In this document: positions 1 through 8,051 of the stretch, piece after piece
Position numbering within the stretch: the first letter of the stretch is position 1
Layout of the letters: the number at the start of each line of letters is the position of its first letter
Assembly (NCBI GenBank): GCA_951812945.1
Contig: CATOTB010000001.1
Coordinates: 310,001-374,000, forward strand
Length of the DNA stretch: 64,000 nucleotides
Reading direction: 5' to 3'
Origin: Candidatus Dadabacteria bacterium
GTDB taxonomy: Bacteria; Desulfobacterota_D; UBA1144; Nemesobacterales; Nemesobacteraceae
Notes under the pieces: generated by a model
The model's input: the letters and a program-made list of their open reading frames with translations, nothing else
Told to the model about the DNA's origin: nothing
The model's database searches: none
Program-made: the position numbers and the translations under genes

Positions 1-2
1 AT

Positions 3-152
3 CACAAAATGAGTGAGAAACATCTAGGGCGTTATGTTACTGAATTTGCGGGAAGGCATAATGTAAGGGAGTTAGATACTATAGAGCAAATGAAGTCTGT
101 GGCAAAAGGAATGGTGGGTAAGAAACTTCCATATAAGGAGTTGGTGGGATGA
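3..152 (+). CDS. IS1595-family (ISXO2-like) transposase, C-terminal end (partial)
   Basis: Only the last 49 codons are in the window; the reading frame starts before base 1. The tail contains HLGRYVTEFAGRHN followed by DTIEQMKSVAKGMVGK, the pattern I recognise from ISXO2-like DDE transposase C-termini (KHLxRYvxEFaGRhNxR..DTixQM). The stop codon TGA (150-152) overlaps the ATG of the next gene (149-151), so the methylase is probably translationally coupled to the transposase. The catalytic DDE region lies upstream, so activity cannot be judged. Confidence 0.75.
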   Translation, partial: HKMSEKHLGRYVTEFAGRHNVRELDTIEQMKSVAKGMVGKKLPYKELVG

Positions 153-1228
153 ATAAAACAAGTCAAAAAAGACCTTTAGATTCTGCCAAAAAAAACAAGA
201 AAAACGAGTTCTACACACAATTATCTGATATAGAAAACGAGCTTCGGCATTACAAAAATCATTTTCGGGATAAAGTAGTTTACTGTAATTGTGACGATCC
301 GAGAATCAGTAATTTTTTTCACTATTTTGCATGCAACTTTGAAAAATTCGGATTAAAGAAACTAATCACAACTTGCTATAAGAATCAGAATAGAGATTTG
401 TTTAGCCAACACGATTCTGAAAAAGCAATTTGGTTAGAATATAATGGAATGCGTGGGGAGAGGGGGGGCGTGCCCGATCCTGAAGAAATTGAAACATATC
501 CGTTAAACGGTGATGGAGATTTCTGCAGTAGTGAGTGTATAGAAATTCTGAAAAAGGCGGATGTAGTTGTAACCAACCCCCCTTTTTCTTTGTTTCGGAA
601 GTATGTAAATCAACTTGTTAAGTATAATAAAAAGTTTGTCATTATAGGCAACAAAAATGCTATTACTTATAAAGAGATATTTAGATTGGTTAAAGATGAC
701 AAGTTGTGGATCGGGAATACGCCCATGGGCAAAGATATGCTATTTGATGTACCACAAGATTATGCGGAAGAATTAGTTGCAAACAAAAAAGAAGGCAGTG
801 CCTATAAGATAGTAGACGGTATCGTTAAGGGGAGATCACAAAGCACTTGGTTTACTAACCTTGACCATACAAAACGACACGAAGAACTGATTTTATACAA
901 AAAATATTCGCCAGAAGAATACCCAAAATACTATAATTACAATGCAATCAATGTGGACAAAACAGATAATATACCGAAGGATTACGATGGGCAAATGGGG
1001 GTTCCTATCAGTTTTCTTGATAAATACAACCCAGACCAATTTGAAATTATTGGGCTAGGAATTGCGAATCATGGGAAAGCAATAGGTGTTAGGCCATATA
1101 CACCTGAACATAGAAAGTATCGGAAAGAAGTACAAAAGAGGGGAGTTGTAGACGGGGATTTATATATGATGAAGGACAGCATAGTTACCGTTCCCTATGC
1201 CAGAGTCTTGATCAAAAAGAGAAGATGA
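149..1228 (+). CDS. EcoRI-type adenine-specific DNA methyltransferase
   Basis: This 359-aa protein resembles the EcoRI methylase family (PF13651), which transfers a methyl group from S-adenosylmethionine to adenine in DNA. Visible features are the N-terminal block around residues 44-58 (YCNCDDPRISNFF), typical of this family, and the amino-methylase motif NPPF at residues 143-146 preceded by VVVT. The start codon overlaps the transposase stop (ATGA). The DUF262-HNH gene follows 7 nt later, so the two probably form a modification/restriction pair. An orphan methylase is the alternative. The target sequence cannot be read from the protein. Confidence 0.8.
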   Translation: MNKTSQKRPLDSAKKNKKNEFYTQLSDIENELRHYKNHFRDKVVYCNCDDPRISNFFHYFACNFEKFGLKKLITTCYKNQNRDLFSQHDSEKAIWLEYNGMRGERGGVPDPEEIETYPLNGDGDFCSSECIEILKKADVVVTNPPFSLFRKYVNQLVKYNKKFVIIGNKNAITYKEIFRLVKDDKLWIGNTPMGKDMLFDVPQDYAEELVANKKEGSAYKIVDGIVKGRSQSTWFTNLDHTKRHEELILYKKYSPEEYPKYYNYNAINVDKTDNIPKDYDGQMGVPISFLDKYNPDQFEIIGLGIANHGKAIGVRPYTPEHRKYRKEVQKRGVVDGDLYMMKDSIVTVPYARVLIKKRR

Positions 1229-1235
1229 ATGACAA

Positions 1236-2318
1236 ATGAAAATTGAATTGAGAAAAGTCAGGATTCGTGAACTTGTTGCGGATTATGTTGACGATCGTGA
1301 GGGTGGCGTTAGAGGATACTCTGGCAAACTGGATATTCGACCACGTTTCCAAAGAGAGTTTGTATACAAGGACCGACAACGAGATGCTGTAATAGATACA
1401 ATCATGAAGGGGTTTCCACTGAATGTTATGTATTGGGCAGATCGTGGAAACGGAACTTACGAAATCATCGACGGTCAACAACGCACGATTTCGATAGCGC
1501 AATATGTGACTGGTGATTTTTCTTTTAATAAATTATTTTTCCATAATCAACCAGACGACATACAAGAGAATATCTTGGATTATGAATTAATGATTTATGT
1601 ATGCGAGGGACCGGAGAGTGAAAAACTAGAATGGTTTAAGATAGTCAATATTGCAGGTGAAAGACTATACGACCAAGAAATACGTAATGCGGTCTATTCT
1701 GGTTCTTGGGTATCCGATGCAAAAAAACACTTTAGCAGATCAAGGTGTGCTGCTTATGGGATTGGACAAGATTATATGAAAGGAACCCCAATTCGTCAGG
1801 ATTACTTGGAGACTGTAATCGATTGGATCAGTGAAGGAAACATTGAAGATTACATGGGAAAACACCAGCATAATTCAGATGCAAAGGAATTATGGAAGTA
1901 TTTCCGAGACGTGGTAGGTTGGATAGAAGATAACTTTGAATTACGAAAGAAAATCATGAGGGGAGTAGATTGGGGCACACTTTACAATCAGTTTAAGGAG
2001 GCAGAACTTGATCCGAGATTGATTGAGGAAGAAACAGCAAAACTAATTGCGGATGATGACGTGCAGAGAAAGCAAGGGATTTATCCATACATTTTGACGG
2101 GAGAGGAAAAGCACCTCAATATTCGGGCATTTTCAGACTCAATAAAACAAAAGGTTTACGATAAACAATCCGGCATTTGTAAGTTTTGCGGGGAGCATTT
2201 CGATATAAAGAATATGGAAGCAGACCACATCACTCCATGGGTTGAAGGTGGAAAAACTGTAGAAGAAAATTGCCAAATGCTCTGTAAAAAAGATAATCGA
2301 AGTAAATCGTCCAATTAG
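1236..2318 (+). CDS. DUF262 and HNH endonuclease protein (putative restriction nuclease)
   Basis: A 360-aa protein with an N-terminal DUF262 (ParB/sulfiredoxin-like) domain, including RFQRE near residues 37-41 and DGQQR at 79-83, the DGQQR motif that binds or hydrolyses nucleotides in GmrSD and SspE-type nucleases. The C-terminus is a zinc-type HNH domain: C315/C318, D330-H331 and a closing NCxxLC block. GmrSD cuts modified phage DNA and SspE acts with phosphorothioation; here the neighbour is an adenine methylase, so self-protection by methylation is the natural inference. At 360 aa it is much shorter than full GmrSD. Biochemical specificity is unknown. Confidence 0.8.
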   Translation: MKIELRKVRIRELVADYVDDREGGVRGYSGKLDIRPRFQREFVYKDRQRDAVIDTIMKGFPLNVMYWADRGNGTYEIIDGQQRTISIAQYVTGDFSFNKLFFHNQPDDIQENILDYELMIYVCEGPESEKLEWFKIVNIAGERLYDQEIRNAVYSGSWVSDAKKHFSRSRCAAYGIGQDYMKGTPIRQDYLETVIDWISEGNIEDYMGKHQHNSDAKELWKYFRDVVGWIEDNFELRKKIMRGVDWGTLYNQFKEAELDPRLIEEETAKLIADDDVQRKQGIYPYILTGEEKHLNIRAFSDSIKQKVYDKQSGICKFCGEHFDIKNMEADHITPWVEGGKTVEENCQMLCKKDNRSKSSN

Positions 2319-2356
2319 GAGCCGACATAACTTTTTTAACAAGAGGAAGTTTAAAT

Positions 2357-2533
2357 ATGAACAAAGAAAAAGAATGGGACAATCAGGAGACAAAAAAACA
2401 GACGAGACAACCAAGGGGACGACCCATCAAGAACGTAATCAAACCGATAGACGCAACACCCGAGGAAATAGCAAAAGCAATATCCTTAGCTGCGGATAAG
2501 AAGTTAGAAGCAGAGAGGAAAATCAAAGTCTAA
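2357..2533 (+). CDS. Small RGRP-motif protein of the transposon
   Basis: A 58-aa ORF opening with ATG at 2357 after a purine-rich aagaggaag. It carries a basic AT-hook-like QPRGRPIKN (residues 18-26) followed by PIDATPEEIAKAI and a charged helix. Similar small proteins (a GRP motif followed by a PxxATPEEIA-type helix) accompany IS1595-like transposons, which supports reading it as an element-encoded accessory or DNA-binding protein. Function is unknown. It lies 38 nt after the DUF262-HNH gene on the same strand and just inside the probable right end of the element. Confidence 0.6.
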   Translation: MNKEKEWDNQETKKQTRQPRGRPIKNVIKPIDATPEEIAKAISLAADKKLEAERKIKV

Positions 2534-2550
2534 GAATTAGGGTTTGGTAG

Positions 2551-2567
2551 GATTGTATATAAGCCCC
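2551..2567. repeat. Probable right terminal repeat of the IS1595-like element
   Basis: The sequence gattgtatataagcccc reads on the other strand as ggggcttatatacaatc, the GGGG-start, TATA-rich style of IS1595-family ends. Base composition shifts from A+T-rich to G+C-rich just after it. The matching left end is outside the window. Confidence 0.4.
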
Positions 2568-2621
2568 AATCGAAAAGTTGGTGTATATTTTCTGCCCTGA
2601 CCTGTTGCGGAGTCACTTGAA

Positions 2622-3212
2622 ATGAAAAAATACTACTTGCCTTTAGCTGCCTTGGTCCTGATCGCTGTTGTGTGGTTCGGGATCCTGGGGTTCCTTGGGA
2701 CGGACAATGGAACGTTCCACGGGGATGAGTACCGCCGCCCCGCCTTTGATTTTTCGCTTACCGACCACCGAAACCAAAAGTTCTCTCTTTCCGATCACGC
2801 GGGCAAGGTAATACTGCTTAACTTCGGCTTTACCAACTGTCCCGACGTATGCCCCACCACGCTTGGGATGCTCGGAGAAGTGCTCGATATCGTTGGAGAC
2901 GAGAGGGCGATGGCGCTTTTTATAACCGTTGATCCCGAGCGTGACACCGTCTCGAAACTAGGGGCCTACATACCGTTTTTCCACGACCGCATAGTCGGGC
3001 TTACGGGTTCGCAACAGGCGATAAAAGAGGTAAACGACGCCTGCGGCACCCTTTATTCAAAAGAGCAGGAGGTCTCGGAGGAAGACTACCTGGTTATCCA
3101 CTCGCCCGCGGTTTACCTTATAGGCCCAGGCGGGGAGATCGTGCTTCGCTACCCCAAGGAAAAAATCCACCCGGGAAAAATTGCAGATGACGTAAAACGC
3201 CTTCTTCTCTGA
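2622..3212 (+). CDS. SCO1/SenC/PrrC family copper chaperone
   Basis: A 196-aa membrane-anchored thioredoxin-fold protein that delivers copper to, or reduces, the CuA site of cytochrome c oxidase subunit II. Residues 1-25 form an uncleaved signal anchor. The copper ligands are present: CPDVC (C73 and C77) and the distal H160 in the VIHSPAVYLIGP block. DPERDT at 104-109 is the family's conserved loop. The gene starts the operon: the PCu(A)C gene begins 6 nt after its stop, a pairing typical of CuA assembly. Confidence 0.9.
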   Translation: MKKYYLPLAALVLIAVVWFGILGFLGTDNGTFHGDEYRRPAFDFSLTDHRNQKFSLSDHAGKVILLNFGFTNCPDVCPTTLGMLGEVLDIVGDERAMALFITVDPERDTVSKLGAYIPFFHDRIVGLTGSQQAIKEVNDACGTLYSKEQEVSEEDYLVIHSPAVYLIGPGGEIVLRYPKEKIHPGKIADDVKRLLL

Positions 3213-3218
3213 CCGCCC

Positions 3219-3674
3219 ATGACCATGAAAAAGACCCTGCTTGTTTTTTTGTTTTTTCTGCTTGCCGCCCCCTTCGCCCGAGGTGAAGCCGGAATCTCGG
3301 TAAAGGACCCTTGGGTAAGGCAGAATCCCCCCGGCACTTCGGTAACCGCCGCCTACATGGTTATAGAGAACACGGGCGCAACGGCGGACGAGCTTTTGGG
3401 TGTGAGCTGCGGTTGCTCCGCCGAGGCATCGATTCACGTAATTGAGATGGGGGAGGATTCCATGGTGATGAAGGAGGTTCCTTCGATTGCGGTTCCCCCG
3501 GGCGCTTCCGTCGGGCTTTCTCCCGGAGGCTCCCACTTGATGCTCGAGGGGCTCTCGGGCGACATTAAAGACAATGTAGTTTTGGAGTTAAAGTTCCGCT
3601 CGGGCGCGCGGATATCGGTTAAGGCGCCTGTTCTTTCCCCCTCGGCCGCGCAGAAGCGCAGCTCCCACCACTAG
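3219..3674 (+). CDS. PCu(A)C periplasmic copper chaperone (DUF461)
   Basis: A 151-aa secreted protein with a signal peptide (residues 1-23, ending AAPFARGEA). The copper motif H-x3-M ... M ... HxM is visible as H73/M77, M82-M84 and H106-L-M108. In the family these ligands carry Cu(I) to the CuA centre together with Sco proteins, which matches the neighbour upstream. The C-terminus ends in a His pair after a serine/basic tail. An alternative start, ATG at 3225, would remove two residues. It is convergent with the bactofilin gene, only 10 nt away. Confidence 0.9.
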   Translation: MTMKKTLLVFLFFLLAAPFARGEAGISVKDPWVRQNPPGTSVTAAYMVIENTGATADELLGVSCGCSAEASIHVIEMGEDSMVMKEVPSIAVPPGASVGLSPGGSHLMLEGLSGDIKDNVVLELKFRSGARISVKAPVLSPSAAQKRSSHH

Positions 3675-3684
3675 GCTGCCTTGG

Positions 3685-4086
3685 TTACTGCTTGGAGTAG
3701 GAGACGGTCAGCACCTGATCATCTGAGTCCGACTTCGCGGGGCTTTTCATTTCGCACTTGGCGCTCATGACGCCCCCTGCCTCGGTTATCAGGGTCTCGA
3801 TCAGGATTTCTCCCGTTATTTTCCCCGTGCTTTTGATCTCGAGTGATCCGGCGTCTATCTTTCCGTTCACTTCACCGAATATGATGACCCCTCCGGCGTT
3901 AATGTCCCCGGTGACAGAACCGTTAGGACCGACCACGAGCGTGTTGTCGACTTTTAAGTCTCCCTTGAGGGTTCCCTCGACCTTTATCGATCCCTCGCAC
4001 GATACGTTTCCCTCAAACACCGCTCCTTCGCCCAGAACCGTTTCCACGGCGTCTGAGCTCTTTTTGCCTTTCTCTTTCTTGTACAT
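3685..4086 (-). CDS. Bactofilin (polymer-forming cytoskeletal protein)
   Basis: A 133-aa protein with the repetitive Gly/Val beta-helix pattern of bactofilins (PF04519), roughly residues 18-105: alternating stretches such as FEGNVSCEGSIKVEGTLKGD and GDINAGGVIIFGEVNGKID. Flanking tails are short and charged, as usual. Bactofilins assemble nucleotide-independent filaments that position cell-wall enzymes. The gene lies 13 nt downstream of an M23 peptidase, the classic bactofilin-peptidase pairing in cell-shape operons. Confidence 0.92.
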   Translation of the reverse strand: MYKKEKGKKSSDAVETVLGEGAVFEGNVSCEGSIKVEGTLKGDLKVDNTLVVGPNGSVTGDINAGGVIIFGEVNGKIDAGSLEIKSTGKITGEILIETLITEAGGVMSAKCEMKSPAKSDSDDQVLTVSYSKQ

Positions 4087-4099
4087 GCGTCTCTCCCCC

Positions 4100-4942
4100 T
4101 TATCTCATGTATTTGCTGGGGTTGACCCTTCTTCCATACCTTATTATCTCATAGTGAAGATGCGGCCCTGTTGAGCGGCCGGTAGATCCTATCTCCCCTA
4201 TCTTCTCTCCGGCTACGACTCTCTGTCCCTTTTTGACCTCTATCTTGGAGAGGTGTCCGTAAAGAGTCTTGTAGCCCTTTTTATGCTTGATGACCACGTG
4301 CTTTCCGTAGCCCTTAACGTACTTGGCCTTGTCAACCACTCCGTTCGCCGTGGTCACGACCTCGGTTCCCACCTTTCCCCTGAAATCGATTCCGCCGTGG
4401 AACTCCCTGGCTTCTGAGAACGGGTTTTTCCTGTAGCCGTAGCGGGAAGAAATGCCTCCCGAGGCGGGTTTTCCGAAAGGAATGATCGCAAGAGTGTTGG
4501 CGAGGCGGTCTATGTCCCGCTCGACCGCGTTGAAGTAATCATCGCCGATATCGCCTGTCCGGAACCCGCTGCCGCCTATAGCGGGCGTTCTTCTCTGCCT
4601 TTTAGTCGAAAGCTTCTTCTCCATGGAGGCAAGCTTTTTCTCAAGCCGCAGAACCCTTTTTATGAACTTGTCCTCAAGCTTCTTGTCCACTATTATGTCA
4701 TGCGACATCCCCGCGACAACGTCAAGCAGCTCGTTTATCTCCGTTTCCTTCTCCGCCCGGACAGCCTCTGCATCCCCGTAGAACCTGTAGGACAGGAAAA
4801 AAGAGAGAACCGCGCCCAGAACGAAGAAGCCCAAAGCGCCCAGCACGAGGTGGAACCGCTCCCTGCTGATGCCCCAGGACCTGGTCCAGCCGAACTTGTT
4901 ACAGCATACTATGAATGATAATCCGTCGTTTCTTTTGTCCAC
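4100..4942 (-). CDS. M23 family peptidoglycan endopeptidase, membrane-anchored
   Basis: A 280-aa protein with a short cytoplasmic N-terminus, a membrane segment at about residues 32-54, a Lys/Glu-rich coiled-coil region (56-115), and a LytM/M23 domain from about 160. Zinc ligands are complete: H182/D186 in FHGGIDF and H261/H263 in GPHLHYE, with H230 in YGHLSK. It should cleave peptide cross-links in the periplasm. With the downstream bactofilin it probably forms a shape-control module in which the filament localises the hydrolase. Confidence 0.92.
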   Translation of the reverse strand: MDKRNDGLSFIVCCNKFGWTRSWGISRERFHLVLGALGFFVLGAVLSFFLSYRFYGDAEAVRAEKETEINELLDVVAGMSHDIIVDKKLEDKFIKRVLRLEKKLASMEKKLSTKRQRRTPAIGGSGFRTGDIGDDYFNAVERDIDRLANTLAIIPFGKPASGGISSRYGYRKNPFSEAREFHGGIDFRGKVGTEVVTTANGVVDKAKYVKGYGKHVVIKHKKGYKTLYGHLSKIEVKKGQRVVAGEKIGEIGSTGRSTGPHLHYEIIRYGRRVNPSKYMR

Positions 4943-4998
4943 CCTTCACCTCTTTACCGTCCCGTAGGCGGGCCGGTCACAGTACAAACACCCCGATA

Positions 4999-5026
4999 AA
5001 GATAATCGATAAAAGCCCCTTGTCAA
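4999..5026 (-). promoter_or_regulatory. Sigma-70-like promoter of the M23-bactofilin operon
   Basis: On the minus strand TTGACA (5026-5021) is followed after 16 nt by TATCTT (5004-4999), 57 nt upstream of the M23 start codon. The -35 is perfect and the -10 matches four of six bases. Confidence 0.5.
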
Positions 5027-5072
5027 AGAATCGCAAGTGATGGTAGCGCCTTGTAGCGGGGCCGGGGAGCGC

Positions 5073-5903
5073 TCAATTTCCCGAGTAGCCCGAGATCCTG
5101 CCGAGCTGCTCAAGCGTCCTTACGCCCTCGTGGAGCTCTCCGCCGATTTCCCAGGTGGGATAGCTCCTTATTTTCTTCCTCGCGCAGAGCGCGGGGTTGG
5201 GGTCGGGACCGCTTCGGCTGCACTCGACGTAGGTTACGTAGCCGAATGCGCTTCCGAAAAGCTCCTTCTGCCTCTCGCAGTGAGAGCATCTGTAGGAGCC
5301 GTACATGGCCGCCCCGCTCTCAGACAGGTATCTGGCGAGACTCACCTGGTAAAAGGTGGAGACAGACGGCGTGCCCTCCTCCGGGGAGGGGGAGTGAATC
5401 GAGTAGGAGACGGCGAAAACGAGGACAAACACCGCAGCCGCGCCGCCGATTGACTTTACGGCTGAAGATCCCCCGGCCTGTCTTTTAGAGGCCGCGAGCG
5501 CAAACAGTGCCACTGCGATTGCGGCCGAGGCTACGCACCAGGAGCAAAGTGCGTCTATTATGAAAAGCTCAAGGTAGGTTAGATATGCAGAAAAGCCCAC
5601 CGCCGCTGCCGAAAGCCAGAAAAGCAGACTCCATTTTGTCTTTCGCCCAAGCGGAGAGAGTGCCGCCGAAACCATCACCGCGTATCCCAAAACGCCGAAC
5701 AGGGAAACCGGGATGCCGCCCAGGCTTGAGTAGCGGCTCTCCCTCACCACGTCGCAGCCCGCCCCCGTGAGACAGAACTCGGCGCCCCCGAGCACGAAAT
5801 CCGCCACGAGCAGGTAAGCCGATATAACCGCTCCGAGCGCGCAGAGAGCAAGCGCCGCCGCTCCCGCCCCGCCCCGAAGAAAGCTGTTTTTCCCTTTTGC
5901 CAT
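5073..5903 (-). CDS. Vitamin K epoxide reductase (VKOR)-thioredoxin fusion
   Basis: A 276-aa inner-membrane protein combining a VKOR domain (residues about 12-140, several membrane helices) with a periplasmic thioredoxin-like domain (about 180-276). VKOR cysteines: C44/C50 (loop pair) and the quinone-site CxxC C120-S-W-C123. Thioredoxin pair: C206-S-H-C209 with cis-Pro P249; C228 and C240 may form a further disulfide. Bacterial VKOR replaces DsbB, reoxidising the disulfide catalyst with quinone. It could supply oxidising power for the Cys-rich conjugation proteins TraN, TraU and TraF in this window, but that link is inference. Confidence 0.92.
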   Translation of the reverse strand: MAKGKNSFLRGGAGAAALALCALGAVISAYLLVADFVLGGAEFCLTGAGCDVVRESRYSSLGGIPVSLFGVLGYAVMVSAALSPLGRKTKWSLLFWLSAAAVGFSAYLTYLELFIIDALCSWCVASAAIAVALFALAASKRQAGGSSAVKSIGGAAAVFVLVFAVSYSIHSPSPEEGTPSVSTFYQVSLARYLSESGAAMYGSYRCSHCERQKELFGSAFGYVTYVECSRSGPDPNPALCARKKIRSYPTWEIGGELHEGVRTLEQLGRISGYSGN

Positions 5904-6076
5904 CGCCGAAACCGTATTATACAGCTTATTTGCGGCTTTTAGAAACCTGCGCCACCCGGTAAGTTTAAGGTAGTGTTAACGGTTTTTAAAAGGGCGATTA
6001 AAAAAGGAAAAACCTTTAATCTGCCCTTGTTTTTTCCGCTCCATGCGGTTTTTATTGTATACAGGGTTCAGGGAAG

Positions 6077-6703
6077 ATGATTAACAACGACAACATAGCT
6101 CAAAAGGTCACGTTTCCGCGCCCCGCGGAGGGCGGCAGGGCTACGGGGGCGGCGAACCTTGTTTCCACGGTTTTTTCCCCGGCGCTTGTGGTTTTCTACG
6201 CCGTGATCCTCTGCTCCTACTCGATCGCCCACTCCTCCAAGCTTCTCTGGACATCCCTTTTCGTGCTTCTTTTCGTTCTCGTCCCGACGGCCTACATATT
6301 CTATCTCATGGGCCGGGGCAAGGTGACGGATTTTCACATGAGCGTGAGGGAGGAGCGTATAAAGCCGCTTTGCCTTGTTTTCATCTACTCCGTCTTTTCG
6401 CTTCTGCTCTACAGTTTCGTGGGCGGACCGGGCGCCCTGGTCACGCTCGGCTATTCGTGCCTCGCGCTTACGGGCCTCTGGATACTGGTTTCGCTTTACT
6501 GGAAAATAAGCGGTCACTGCGCCGCCATGGGCGCGCTCGGGGCGATGGTGTTTGCCTATCCGCACGAGAACCTGGTTTTTGTTCTCCCTCCCCTTGCCCT
6601 GCTGGTCGCGTGGTCAAGGATAAGGCTCGGGTGCCACAGTCTGGCGCAGACCGTCGCGGGACTTACCCTTGGAGTGGCTGTCTTCTGGTTTTTCCTTCCC
6701 TGA
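6077..6703 (+). CDS. PAP2-superfamily membrane protein
   Basis: A 208-aa protein with about five hydrophobic segments. It keeps the phosphatase motifs SGH (145-147) and SR-x5-H (S180, R181, H187) of lipid phosphatases and related acid phosphatases, although the N-terminal KxxxxxxRP motif is only loosely matched (R94-K96-P97). It may dephosphorylate undecaprenyl pyrophosphate or phosphatidic acid at the membrane; the substrate cannot be told. It is convergent with the glycosyltransferase gene, with a 24-nt gap. Confidence 0.7.
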   Translation: MINNDNIAQKVTFPRPAEGGRATGAANLVSTVFSPALVVFYAVILCSYSIAHSSKLLWTSLFVLLFVLVPTAYIFYLMGRGKVTDFHMSVREERIKPLCLVFIYSVFSLLLYSFVGGPGALVTLGYSCLALTGLWILVSLYWKISGHCAAMGALGAMVFAYPHENLVFVLPPLALLVAWSRIRLGCHSLAQTVAGLTLGVAVFWFFLP

Positions 6704-6727
6704 TTTTCCCCGCCGCAAGCCCTCTCG

Positions 6728-7801
6728 TCAGAGAAAAAGCTCAAGCAGTCCTTTCTTTTCCGCGTCTTCGATGGGGGAGCCGCTTGGGTGCTTGAACTCT
6801 TCTTCGCCTCTGTAGCGCTCGGCAAGGGCAAGTATGGTTTCTGATATGTCTGGAACGACATCGCGGTAGGGCTCGGGTGTGGCCCGGGGAAGGTCTACCC
6901 ATTTTTTAAGGGTTTCTTCGAACTCCCCGTCAACCTTGTAGAGCACCTCGAATCCCATCTGCTCAAGCGCCGCGCCGTTGCATTCCTGCTCGTACTGTCC
7001 CTTCATCGGCACCGCAAGCAGTTTCTTTCCGAGAAAAAGCGCCTCAGACGGTGTCTCAAAGCCGGCGTTTGTGAGTATCCCCTCGCTTCCCGTGAAGCTT
7101 TCAATGAACTTCTCGTAGCTTACCGGGTACACCGTGACGTTCCCCTCGGTGTAGGGCTCTCCCTTGTAGTGCTTTGAGAAAAGCTCCCAGCGCACGTCGA
7201 TTTTACCGAGGTGCCCGATCAGGGTGCGCTCATCAAAGCTCGGCAGATAGACGGTGTAGTGGCCGTTTTGGCGTACGTCGTAGTTTCGGAGATCCCTTCT
7301 TATTATGGGGGTTTTTATGAAATTGTCGTATTCGCGGAAATGAAGCCCAAGAGGTATGCAAACAGGGGCGTACCACTTTATTATGAACTCCATTATCTTG
7401 TTCGGCTTCTCGGGCCTGGGGGTCTTGGGGGACGCAAACGATGTCTGGTGGGACAGGGAAACGCAGGGCCTTTTCTTAAGGCGGCACGCCCACGAGGATA
7501 TAGGCTCGAAGTCGCTTACCACCATATCGTAATCCGCTACGGGAAGGTCGTTAACGTCTCCCAGAAGCTTGTCGAACCTAGCCTTCTTTATGGAGGCGTA
7601 GTAGTCAATTCCGCCGTTTTTCCCGAAGACAAAGCCCAGCCCCCGAAGGTTGTACTTCACTTCAAAGCCGAGACCTATCTCGTGCTGGCGCTCGCTTACC
7701 AGTATGTCGATCTCGGCGGACTTTCGAAGCTCGGCTATTATGTCCCTCGAGCGGCTTATGTGACCGTTTCCGGTTCCCTGTATGGCGTAGAGTATCTTCA
7801 T
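6728..7801 (-). CDS. MJ1255/VC2487-type glycosyltransferase
   Basis: I place the start at 7801 because MKILYAIQGTGNGHISRS begins there with a ggtga ribosome-binding site and matches the usual N-terminus; an in-frame extension to 7912 looks non-coding. The product of about 357 aa is a GT-B fold glycosyltransferase: a Gly-rich N-terminal loop GTGNGH, VVSDFEP mid-protein, and a C-terminal nucleotide-sugar site with LTNAGFETPSEALFLGK and the Gln/Glu-rich QYEQECN. Such enzymes (TIGR00661-like) use UDP-sugars; the acceptor is unknown. It is divergent from dapL. Confidence 0.82.
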   Translation of the reverse strand: MKILYAIQGTGNGHISRSRDIIAELRKSAEIDILVSERQHEIGLGFEVKYNLRGLGFVFGKNGGIDYYASIKKARFDKLLGDVNDLPVADYDMVVSDFEPISSWACRLKKRPCVSLSHQTSFASPKTPRPEKPNKIMEFIIKWYAPVCIPLGLHFREYDNFIKTPIIRRDLRNYDVRQNGHYTVYLPSFDERTLIGHLGKIDVRWELFSKHYKGEPYTEGNVTVYPVSYEKFIESFTGSEGILTNAGFETPSEALFLGKKLLAVPMKGQYEQECNGAALEQMGFEVLYKVDGEFEETLKKWVDLPRATPEPYRDVVPDISETILALAERYRGEEEFKHPSGSPIEDAEKKGLLELFL

Positions 7802-8051
7802 CGCTTCACCTGTGCGCACAGAAGTAATTCTAATCTTTTTTGCGGGTGTTGTTAAACCACGGTCCCCGGAAAAAACCCGCAGAGGATAATATTTATCCCC
7901 TGCTCTTGTCAAGGAACCGTAAATGCGCCGTTGGGGCGCGGTTAACGGTCCGGACAGCGTTGTTTTCCGTATGAAAACACTTGCCCATTTGACACCGTTA
8001 AGTTAACCTAAATGCTCCGTTGGGGCCTATCTGTCCTCTGGAGGATTTTAC
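7802..8051. promoter_or_regulatory. Divergent intergenic region with an 18-bp direct repeat
   Basis: This 250-bp region separates the glycosyltransferase (minus) from dapL (plus). A near-identical direct repeat occurs at 7920-7937 (taaatgcgccgttggggc) and 8009-8026 (taaatgctccgttggggc), one mismatch in 18. TTGACA on the minus strand at 7912-7907 and TTGACA on the plus strand at 7989-7994 suggest divergent promoters. A ctggagg ribosome-binding site precedes dapL. Confidence 0.4.

Larger units (their letters stand above)
1..2567 (+). mobile_element. Right part of an IS1595/ISXO2-like transposon with restriction-modification-like passengers
   Basis: The segment begins inside a transposase C-terminus, continues through a methylase, a DUF262-HNH protein and a small protein, and ends in a terminal-repeat-like sequence (gattgtatataagcccc, 2551-2567). 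It is clearly more A+T-rich than the DNA from 2.6 kb onward, and all four genes lie on one strand. IS1595-family elements are known to carry passenger genes downstream of the transposase. The left end is outside the window, so the terminal repeat pair and target duplication cannot be verified. Confidence 0.6.

Noticed and set aside
3057..3536. 159-aa minus-strand ORF opposite sco1 and PCu(A)C
   Set aside because: It lies wholly across two well-supported genes and has no recognisable domain; a shadow of high-G+C coding DNA.
7802..7912. In-frame N-terminal extension of the glycosyltransferase
   Set aside because: The conserved N-terminus and a ribosome-binding site begin at 7801; the extension is basic, featureless and overlaps the promoter and repeat region.
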